NCBI GenBank assembly: GCA_008727115.1
Contig: CP044131.1
Span: 3,348,001 to 3,412,000, forward strand
Direction: 5' to 3'
Length of the DNA stretch: 64,000 nucleotides
Source of the DNA: Comamonas testosteroni
Lineage (GTDB): Bacteria > Pseudomonadota > Gammaproteobacteria > Burkholderiales > Burkholderiaceae_C
Under the pieces are notes generated by a model. That model had not been told where the DNA came from. It saw only the letters and a program-made list of their open reading frames with translations, and did not search any database. Shown here piece by piece: positions 58,132 through 64,000 of the stretch (position 1 is its first letter; each line of letters opens with the position of its first letter). Position numbers and translations under genes: made by a program.

Positions 58132-59352
58132 TCATCCAACTGCAACTAAGGCCGGCTCTGTATCCGGAATCAGCCGCGAGGCTGCCTCCAGCGCCTGACA
58201 CAGATCAGCGGCCAGATCACCGGCATCCTCCAGACCCGCATGGATGCGCACCAGCGGCCCCTTCAGATCCCAGGTCTGGGTATTGCGCCTTGGTGCATCC
58301 ATGGGCAGCACCAGGCTTTCATAACCGCCCCATGACAAACCAATACCAAACAGCTGCAAGCTGTCGATGAAGGTCGCCAGAGCCTGGCGTTCCATAGGGC
58401 GCAATGCCATCGAAAAAAGTCCACTGGCACCGGTGAAGTCACGCTTCCACAAGGCATGGCCTGGGTCATGCGGCAGCGCAGGGTGCATGACACGCTCCAC
58501 CAGCGGGTGCTGCTGCAGCATCTGTGCCAGGTGCAGCCCTGTGGCCCAGTGCTGCTGCATGCGCAATGGCAGCGTACGCATGCCACGCAGAGCCAGAAAA
58601 ATGTCGTCCGGCCCAATGGTCTGGCCAAAGTCCTGCACGCCCTTTTGCAGCAGGGGCCAGGCCCGCTCGTTGGCCGTGGCCACACCAAGAATGGCATCCG
58701 AATGGCCCACGATGTACTTGGTTCCCGCCTGCACCGAGACATCCACACCATGCTCGAAAGGCTTGAAGAACAACGGTGTGGCCCAGGTGTTGTCCATCAC
58801 CACATAGGCACCCACGGCATGGGCCTGCGCGGCAATGGCCGGAATATCCTGCATCTCGAAGGTGCCCGAGCCTGGAGCCTCTACAAACACAACCCGCGTG
58901 TTCTTTCGCATCTGCGTGGCAATGCCCGCACCGATACAGGGATCGTAGAACTCGGCCTCGATTCCAAAACGTGCCAGCACGCGTTCGCTGAAGGCGCGGG
59001 TCGGACCGTACACACTGTCGGGCAGCAAGACATGATCTCCTGTACTGACAAGTGCCAGGATGGCATGCGTGCAGGCGGCCAGACCGGAGGGCAGAACGAT
59101 GGAGCGAAAGCCGCCTTCCGCTTCTGCCATCGCTTCTTCCAATGCGCCCGTTGTCGGCGTTCCAAAGCGCCCATAGGAGGCATAGGGGTTGTCAGGCCGC
59201 TTGCGACTCTCCCACTGCTCAAGGCTTGTCGAGATGATGGTGGAGCCTCGGTAGATCGGCGTATTCACCATCCCATGGTGAAGCTCTGGCCGGCGCGCGG
59301 CATGCGCCAAGAGAGTGGAGGCCTGGTGTGCAGTGGACATGTAAGAGGGCAT
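58132..59352 (-). CDS. metC: PLP-dependent Cys/Met metabolism lyase (cystathionine beta-lyase-like)
   Basis: A 406-residue fold-type I PLP enzyme of the trans-sulfuration family. The Schiff-base Lys is in QAGTKYIVGHSD (residue 212), the PLP-stacking Tyr in PLPDSVYGPTR, and the Asp of the cofactor ring in VVMDNTWATPLF. The YGRFGTPT segment is shared with cystathionine beta-lyases. It is divergent from an Lrp/AsnC regulator and opens a catabolic-looking gene set, so it may act on another sulfur amino acid. The start at 59352 is the first ATG; a later ATG at 59340 is possible. Confidence 0.85.
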   Translation of the reverse strand: MPSYMSTAHQASTLLAHAARRPELHHGMVNTPIYRGSTIISTSLEQWESRKRPDNPYASYGRFGTPTTGALEEAMAEAEGGFRSIVLPSGLAACTHAILALVSTGDHVLLPDSVYGPTRAFSERVLARFGIEAEFYDPCIGAGIATQMRKNTRVVFVEAPGSGTFEMQDIPAIAAQAHAVGAYVVMDNTWATPLFFKPFEHGVDVSVQAGTKYIVGHSDAILGVATANERAWPLLQKGVQDFGQTIGPDDIFLALRGMRTLPLRMQQHWATGLHLAQMLQQHPLVERVMHPALPHDPGHALWKRDFTGASGLFSMALRPMERQALATFIDSLQLFGIGLSWGGYESLVLPMDAPRRNTQTWDLKGPLVRIHAGLEDAGDLAADLCQALEAASRLIPDTEPALVAVG

Positions 59353-59481
59353 CAATTAAGTCTTGTAATGCCTTCCAGTCTAGGAACTAGCCGTTAGAAA
59401 AGGGATTTAATTTTCAGGCTGTTTTTTCCAATTCATGCAAAATATTCCTAAAAATATTTCTTTTTTGAGTGAAAATTTTTC
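59353..59481. promoter_or_regulatory. AT-rich divergent control region between metC-like gene and Lrp regulator
   Basis: 129 bp, strikingly AT-rich in its right half, with AAATATTCCTAAAAATATTT as an interrupted palindrome near 59440-59460. This composition is typical of Lrp/AsnC operators. Divergent promoters are expected; exact boxes are not called. Confidence 0.55.
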
Positions 59482-59955
59482 ATGGACCGCATAGACATAA
59501 AAATCCTATCCCTGCTTCAAGAGGATTCCAGCCTCTCCTTGCAGCAACTGAGCGAAGCTGTTCACCTCTCATCCACACCGTGTTGGCGGCGACTGCAGCG
59601 ACTTGAGCAAGAGGGCTATATCCAAAAGCGCGTGGCCCTGCTGTCACCACAAAAGCTCAACTTAGGAGTCACGGTCTTTGTCTCCATTCGCACCACCCAG
59701 CACAACGATCAATGGATGCACGAGCTCACGCGAGTGATTGACGACATTCCCGAAATCGTGGAGTTCTATCGCATGAGCGGCGACATCGACTATCTGCTGC
59801 GAGTGGTCGTGCCCGATGTCCAGAGTTATGACGCCGTGTACAAGCGCCTGGTCAAAGGCATAGAACTCTCCGGTGTGTCGTCGAGCTTTGCCATGGAGCA
59901 AATCAAGTGGACTACCGCCCTGCCGCTGGACTACATTCCGCTGTCCAAATCCTGA
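59482..59955 (+). CDS. Lrp/AsnC-family transcription regulator
   Basis: A 157-residue feast/famine regulator. The N-terminal winged helix-turn-helix is LSLQQLSEAVHLSSTPCWRR, followed by LEQEGYIQKRVALL. The C-terminal RAM ligand-binding domain has the MSGDIDYLLRVVVPD core and the final SSFAMEQIKWTTALPL. It probably controls the divergent metC-like operon in response to an amino acid. The conserved position next to PLP amino-acid enzymes supports this. Confidence 0.92.
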   Translation: MDRIDIKILSLLQEDSSLSLQQLSEAVHLSSTPCWRRLQRLEQEGYIQKRVALLSPQKLNLGVTVFVSIRTTQHNDQWMHELTRVIDDIPEIVEFYRMSGDIDYLLRVVVPDVQSYDAVYKRLVKGIELSGVSSSFAMEQIKWTTALPLDYIPLSKS

Positions 59956-59999
59956 AGGCAGCAGGGCCTGCAAAAAGCTTCTCAGGCTGTCTTAAGCCA

Positions 60000-60761
60000 T
60001 CATGCGCGGCGCAGGCGGTCCACCTCGGTGTGCAAATCCTTGGCCCAGATGCGGCGATCCCGGCCCTGGGCTTTTTGCGGCAGCCCATAGTGCACAACGG
60101 CTGTCAGCTTCTCGGCACAAAGTACCCGCCAGATGGAGCCCAACAGCGTCTCATCCCCCACATAAGTGGCCGCATAGCTGGTCTGACCGGTTGTTCCATC
60201 CACAAAGCTCAGCCCCACGGGTACAACGGGCACATCGGACTGAACAGCGGGCTCCAGCAAGTTGGAATGAAACGAAAGCAGCTCTCGGCCATCGCCCGTC
60301 GTTCCTTCGGGGAAGACCGCCAGAATTTCGCCGCGCTGAAAAGCCTGGGTCATGGCTGAAACCATGCGCACAGCATCCCGACGTGAGCTGCGCTGGATAT
60401 ACAGCGTGCCCGCTGCCGTGGCCAGCGTGCCGATGATGGGCCAGCCCTTGACATCGGATTTCGAGATAAAGCGGCAATGTCGCGCCGCATGCAGCAGCGG
60501 GATATCGAGCCAGGAGATATGGTTGCTGACGATCAGTACCGGCCCGCTGGCAGGCGGCTGCCCCTTGATCTCCAGCTGAACACCGGCCCGCACCAGCAAG
60601 GTTGCAGCCCAGGCCTGCACATGTTCATGCTGCTGCAAGTGATGCAACTGGGGAAAGCGGAAGGCCACAGTCCACGCGCCTTTGGCCACATGGGCCAGCA
60701 GCCGCAGCCCGCGCCAGACCGCGCGCAAGCTGGTTTTGATTTTGTGCAAGCCGTTTGCCAT
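60000..60761 (-). CDS. plsC: 1-acyl-sn-glycerol-3-phosphate acyltransferase (PlsC family)
   Basis: A 253-residue membrane-associated acyltransferase. Catalytic motif I is NHISWLD (HX4D). Other blocks present are the CRFISKSDVKGWPIIGTLA region, the phosphate-binding FPEGTTGDG (motif III) and VVPVGL (motif IV). One hydrophobic N-terminal segment anchors it. It acylates lysophosphatidic acid or a related lysolipid. It follows pyrC' with a family 2 repeat between them, an order I recall from related genomes. Confidence 0.9.
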   Translation of the reverse strand: MANGLHKIKTSLRAVWRGLRLLAHVAKGAWTVAFRFPQLHHLQQHEHVQAWAATLLVRAGVQLEIKGQPPASGPVLIVSNHISWLDIPLLHAARHCRFISKSDVKGWPIIGTLATAAGTLYIQRSSRRDAVRMVSAMTQAFQRGEILAVFPEGTTGDGRELLSFHSNLLEPAVQSDVPVVPVGLSFVDGTTGQTSYAATYVGDETLLGSIWRVLCAEKLTAVVHYGLPQKAQGRDRRIWAKDLHTEVDRLRRA

Positions 60762-60845
60762 GATTCCCAGGAAGTTTAGCGACTCAACTCAGAGGAGATG
60801 CAGCAACTTGAAACGGCTAACGCCTAAAACAGACGCACCCTAACA

Positions 60846-60952
60846 AAGTGACAGCGAGCAAGGGCCGCCCCGCAGCGATGCTGTCGTCCCCCTCCCGCAG
60901 CGCGAAGCGCGTAGAGAAAGGAGGAAGGCGCAAAGCGCCTCAGGGGGTGCTT
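60846..60952. repeat. Family 2 intergenic repeat between pyrC' and plsC
   Basis: GTGACAGCGAGCAAGGGCCG, then CCCCGCAGCGATGCTGTCGT, CCCCCTCCCGC and GGAAGGCGCAAAGCGCCTCAGGGGG, in inverted orientation to the 5.4-kb copy. The hairpin GGCGCAAAGCGCC is evident. It abuts the pyrC' stop codon. Confidence 0.85.
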
Positions 60953-62243
60953 ACCTCTGATACGCCACAGCCCCATCAACAATAGTCGCAACCACCCGGG
61001 CAGGAAGCTCGTAGCCGCTGAAAGGCGTGCTCTTGCCCTGGCTTTGCAGCGCCGCGGGCTCCACCGTCCATTCGGCATCGGGGTCAACAATGCACAGGTC
61101 GGCCACACCGCCCACCTTCAACTGGCCCAGCAACGACTGCTGCTCGCCCAGCGCATTACCCAGCACCGCAACAGGAGCCGAAGTGACGGCAGCCAGTGCC
61201 CGGCTCAGGGATACGTTGTGGTCACGACTCCACTTCACGGCCACGGACAGCAGCAGCTCGACACCGGTCGCACCAGGCTCGGCTTCGGCAAAAGGCAGCA
61301 CCTTGGCATCGGCATCCACAGGTGTGTGATCGGAGACCAGCGCATCAATCGTGCCGTCGGCCAGCGCAGCGCTCAGCGCATCGCGGTCGCGCTGCTGGCG
61401 CAGCACGGGCACCACGCGGGCGTTGCTGTCGAAGTAGCCGATGTCGTTTTCAGTCAGCAGCAGCGAGTTGATGGACACGTCGGCCGTCACGTTCAGGCCT
61501 TCGGCCTTGGCGCGGCGCACCAACTCCACGCCCGCAGCGCTGGAGATGCGGCACAGGTGCACACGAGTTTGCGAACCACGAATCAGCTCGAAGATGGTGT
61601 GCAGCGCAATCGTCTCAGCCGCCACGGACACGCCTGCCAGACCCATGCGGGTGGCCAGCGCACCGCTGGCGGCCACGCCCTTGCCCAGATCCTTGTCCTG
61701 CGGGCGCAGCCACACGGCATAGCCAAAGGTGTTGGCATAGGCCAGTGCACGGCTGAGCGTGGTGATGCTGGGCAACGGAACCTCTGCCTGACCAAAGGCC
61801 ACGCAGCCGGACTCCGTCAGTTCGGCCATCTCGGTCAGCGTCTCGCCCTTGAGGCCCACGGTCAGCGCGCCCATGGGGAACAAACGCGACTTGTGCCGCT
61901 TCTCCGCACGGAACTTGAGCATTTCCACCAGGCCCTGCTCGTCCAGAACAGGGTCGGTATCGGGCAGGCAGACCAGGCTGGTCACGCCACCAGCGACAGC
62001 AGCAGCCATCTCGGACTGCAGCATGCCTTCGTGCTCATGCCCTGGCTCGCGCAGGCGCACAGCCAAGTCCACCAGACCGGGCAGCACCCACTGGCCAGCC
62101 GCGTCAATTTCACGCTCGGCCACAAAACCGGCAGGCACAGAGCCAATAGCGGCAATTTTGTTGCCATCGATGGCGATATCGGCCTGCTGGTCGAAACCGC
62201 TTGCCGGATCCATCACCCGGCCATTGCGAATCAAAATCTTCAT
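60951..62243 (-). CDS. pyrC': Dihydroorotase-like protein PyrC', probably non-catalytic
   Basis: A 430-residue amidohydrolase homologue. The zinc-binding HxH of active dihydroorotase is replaced: the usual PGLVDxHVHLREPG reads PGLVDLAVRLREPG. The later HISS-type His is Arg (VHLCRISS), and the TDHAPH block reads SDHTPVD. The protein is therefore unlikely to be catalytic; in Pseudomonas the equivalent PyrC' stabilises the PyrB holoenzyme. A separate active pyrC should exist elsewhere. It lies next after pyrB, separated by repeat copies of families 1 and 2. Confidence 0.9.
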   Translation of the reverse strand: MKILIRNGRVMDPASGFDQQADIAIDGNKIAAIGSVPAGFVAEREIDAAGQWVLPGLVDLAVRLREPGHEHEGMLQSEMAAAVAGGVTSLVCLPDTDPVLDEQGLVEMLKFRAEKRHKSRLFPMGALTVGLKGETLTEMAELTESGCVAFGQAEVPLPSITTLSRALAYANTFGYAVWLRPQDKDLGKGVAASGALATRMGLAGVSVAAETIALHTIFELIRGSQTRVHLCRISSAAGVELVRRAKAEGLNVTADVSINSLLLTENDIGYFDSNARVVPVLRQQRDRDALSAALADGTIDALVSDHTPVDADAKVLPFAEAEPGATGVELLLSVAVKWSRDHNVSLSRALAAVTSAPVAVLGNALGEQQSLLGQLKVGGVADLCIVDPDAEWTVEPAALQSQGKSTPFSGYELPARVVATIVDGAVAYQR

Positions 62244-62254
62244 GGTTTGGCACC

Positions 62255-62310
62255 AAATTGGCTTCTAGCCCTTAATGGATAAGTGCTAGCAGCTATCAAA
62301 ATATCTATAA
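62255..62310. repeat. Family 1 intergenic repeat upstream of pyrC'
   Basis: AAATTGGCTTCTAGCCCTTA, then ATGGATAAGTGCTAGCAGCTATCAAAAT. It matches the 36.2-kb copy with point differences that weaken the stem. Confidence 0.7.
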
Positions 62311-62357
62311 ACATCACCACTTCTACCAACTGCGACTTGCTTCGTCGACTTTCGCGC

Positions 62358-62452
62358 GAGACACCAAGCTAGGGCCGTCCCGACGCGAGGGTGTCGTCCC
62401 CCTCCCGCTTGCGAGAGAGGGGGAAGCCGCGCAGCGGCTCAGGGGGTGTTTA
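62358..62452. repeat. Family 2 intergenic repeat between pyrB and pyrC'
   Basis: ACACCAAGCTAGGGCCGTCC, CGACGCGAGGGTGTCGTCCC, CCTCCCGCTTGCGAGAGAGG, GGGAAGCCGCGCAGCGGCTC and AGGGGGTG. The same orientation as the 60.9-kb copy. It ends at the pyrB stop codon. Confidence 0.85.
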
Positions 62453-63412
62453 AGCTTCATTCCCCGCGACGATAGACATAACCGCCATACGCACCGCAAT
62501 ACCGAATGTCACCTGCGACAAAATCACGGCCTGTGGGCCATCGACCACAGCGGAGTCGATCTCCACGCCGCGATTGATAGGGCCGGGGTGCATGACGATG
62601 GCATCGGGCTTGGCCAGCTCCAGGCGCTTTTCGGTCAGGCCGAAGCTCTTGAAGTATTCTTGGCTCGAAGGCAGCAGCGCGCCACTCATGCGTTCGTTTT
62701 GCAGTCGCAGCATGATGATGACGTCGCAGTCCTTGATGCCCTCTTCCAGGTTGTGGAAGACGCGCACGCCCATGCTGGCCATGTCGGCAGGCACCAGGGT
62801 GCGGGGGCCGACCACGCGCACTTCGGCGGCGCCCAGAGTGGTCAGAGCATGGATGTCCGAGCGTGCTACGCGCGAGTGCAGCACGTCGCCCACAATCGCC
62901 ACGCGCAGGTTCGAGAAATCCTTTTTGTAGTGGCGGATGGTGTACATATCCAGCAGACCCTGTGTGGGGTGTGCGTGGCGGCCGTCACCGGCGTTGACCA
63001 CGTGGACATGGGGCGCCACATGCTTGGCGATCAGATACGGCGCGCCTGATTCGCTGTGACGCACGACAAAGATGTCGGCAGCCATGGCGCTCAGGTTGTC
63101 GATGGTGTCCAGCAGGGTCTCGCCCTTGGCTGTCGAGCTGCGCGAGATGTCCAGATTGAACACGTCAGCCGACAAACGCTTGGCCGCGATTTCAAAAGTG
63201 GTGCGGGTGCGCGTGCTGTTCTCGAAGAACAGATTGAACACGCTCTTGCCACGCAGCAGCGGCACTTTTTTCACTTCGCGGTCGTTGACGCTGACGAAGT
63301 TGCTGGCCGTGTCGAGGATCTGGGTCAGGATGTCCTTGGACAGACCTTCGGTGGTGAGCAAGTGGATCAGCTCGCCATTCTTGTTGAGTTGGGGGTTGCG
63401 CTTGTACAGCAC
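62450..63412 (-). CDS. pyrB: Aspartate carbamoyltransferase catalytic chain
   Basis: Second step of pyrimidine synthesis: carbamoyl phosphate plus aspartate gives carbamoyl-aspartate. The 320 residues include the carbamoyl-phosphate motif [19 protein letters not shown], the HxxQ-like [12 protein letters not shown], the aspartate domain motif LRLQNERM and the closing [11 protein letters not shown]. It belongs to the class B type that associates with a PyrC' subunit. It follows pyrR by two bases and is probably under its control. Confidence 0.96.
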   Translation of the reverse strand: MLYKRNPQLNKNGELIHLLTTEGLSKDILTQILDTASNFVSVNDREVKKVPLLRGKSVFNLFFENSTRTRTTFEIAAKRLSADVFNLDISRSSTAKGETLLDTIDNLSAMAADIFVVRHSESGAPYLIAKHVAPHVHVVNAGDGRHAHPTQGLLDMYTIRHYKKDFSNLRVAIVGDVLHSRVARSDIHALTTLGAAEVRVVGPRTLVPADMASMGVRVFHNLEEGIKDCDVIIMLRLQNERMSGALLPSSQEYFKSFGLTEKRLELAKPDAIVMHPGPINRGVEIDSAVVDGPQAVILSQVTFGIAVRMAVMSIVAGNEA

Positions 63413-63414
63413 GA

Positions 63415-63945
63415 TCAGGCCTCTTGAATGCGGAAGTGGAAAACGCCGCTCTCATCGCGCGCCAGCGCGAGAGACCGGTCGGCCGGCAGCGCCACGCGCG
63501 CTGCGGCAAAGTCGGCCTGGATAGGCAGCTCGCGCCCACCCCGGTCCACCAGAACGGCCAGTCGCACGCAAGCGGGACGGCCGTAGTCATAGAGCTCATT
63601 GAGCACGGCGCGCACGGTGCGGCCCGTGTAGAGCACATCGTCCAACACCAGAATGTCGGCGCCATTCACATCAAAGTCGATCTGAGTCTGCGCGCTGCTG
63701 GACATGCCACGCTGCGAGAAATCATCACGGTGCAGCGAAGACGACAGCACGCTGGGCTTGCCCGCCAGGTCCAGGTCCTTGTGCAGACGCTCGACCAGCC
63801 AGGCACCACCCGAGGTAATGCCCGCCAGACGCGTGCTGGGCCCCATGAGGCGCTGCACGCCGCGCAGCAGCTCGCTGTACAGAGCTTCGGCATCCAGAAT
63901 CAGGCTACCCTGCCCCGACTGGTTTCCTGCAATGGTTTCACTCAT
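63415..63945 (-). CDS. pyrR: PyrR bifunctional regulator / uracil phosphoribosyltransferase
   Basis: A 176-residue PRTase-fold protein. The PRPP-binding loop [17 protein letters not shown] (about 95-111) and the GGAWLVERL and SLHRDDF segments match PyrR. In Bacillus it attenuates pyr transcription by binding mRNA; in pseudomonads and related bacteria the role is less clear. No obvious pyr anti-terminator stem is seen in the visible upstream bases, because ruvX overlaps the start by four bases (ATGA). It is first of the pyrR-pyrB-pyrC' run in this window. Confidence 0.92.
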   Translation of the reverse strand: MSETIAGNQSGQGSLILDAEALYSELLRGVQRLMGPSTRLAGITSGGAWLVERLHKDLDLAGKPSVLSSSLHRDDFSQRGMSSSAQTQIDFDVNGADILVLDDVLYTGRTVRAVLNELYDYGRPACVRLAVLVDRGGRELPIQADFAAARVALPADRSLALARDESGVFHFRIQEA

Positions 63946-64000
63946 GGAAGACTCCTCAAAAACTGTTCAAGAATGATGCAGGCCGAAGCCGCGTCGGCGT
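63942..64000 (-). CDS. ruvX: C-terminal fragment of a RuvX (YqgF)-like protein (runs off the window)
   Basis: Only the last 19 codons are visible, reading [18 protein letters not shown]. This resembles the C-terminus of the YqgF/RuvX Holliday-junction-resolvase family (DxxxAxxILxxFL). It overlaps pyrR by four bases (ATGA). The gene order ruvX-pyrR-pyrB-pyrC' is the usual one in this bacterial group, which supports the call despite the short sequence. Confidence 0.6.
   Translation of the reverse strand, partial: ADAASACIILEQFLRSLP

Noticed and set aside
61044-62282. A 412-codon plus-strand frame opposite pyrC'
   Set aside because: It is antisense to pyrC', His/Gln/Arg-rich and without a recognisable fold.

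Overview
The window looks like a chromosomal segment of a Comamonas-type betaproteobacterium (family Comamonadaceae). The evidence is the gene content and order: rpoH, a cox operon with Cox11/CtaG and SURF1, the ruvX-pyrR-pyrB-pyrC' cluster, DUF4148 and DUF1841 proteins and Bug-type (TctC) solute receptors. High G+C and two families of short intergenic repeats, which I recognise from memory as typical of this family, agree with this. The assignment rests on recall of gene families, not on a database search.

Layout. 1-4.3 kb: edge of an M16 peptidase gene, ftsY, cutA, panE and rpoH, the last preceded by a perfect CIRCE operator. 4.4-10.2 kb: a Bug receptor, then a tight four-gene lipid cluster (sterol-desaturase family, fatty acid desaturase, a ketosynthase fused to a haem-oxygenase-like diiron domain, and an unknown protein). 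10.2-19 kb: the aa3-type cytochrome c oxidase region (coxB, coxA, a 40-residue protein, ctaG, DUF2970, coxC, a twin-TM protein, SURF1, a Sco-like membrane protein, ctaB, sco). The expected heme A synthase gene ctaA is not there. 19.5-36.5 kb: housekeeping genes (comF, trmL, MaoC, LysE, a CPA2 antiporter, cytochrome c4, a MoxR/VWA operon, tamA-tamB) and tRNA-Arg(CCT).

36.6-46.2 kb: a complete integrated element of about 9.5 kb in the 3' end of tRNA-Arg(CCT). It is bounded by direct repeats of about 53 bp. It carries a P4-type tyrosine integrase, an AlpA regulator, a 984-residue PriCT-Toprim-DUF927 primase-helicase, a candidate C4 antisense RNA, short repeat clusters near both ends and several unknown small genes. 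There are no capsid, tail or lysis genes, so it most resembles a P4-like phage satellite. I consider it the best candidate for an undescribed system here.

46.2-64 kb: a GAF-GGDEF protein, a QseBC/TctDE-like two-component system, an unusual ABC-ATPase/dual-specificity-phosphatase fusion with a Roadblock-like partner, a Do-type protease, an ArsC-like protein, a putative catabolic operon (Lrp regulator divergent from a PLP lyase, Bug receptor, URO-D-family protein and succinate-semialdehyde dehydrogenase-like enzyme), plsC, and the pyrimidine cluster with a catalytically degenerate dihydroorotase (pyrC'), pyrB, pyrR and the end of ruvX.
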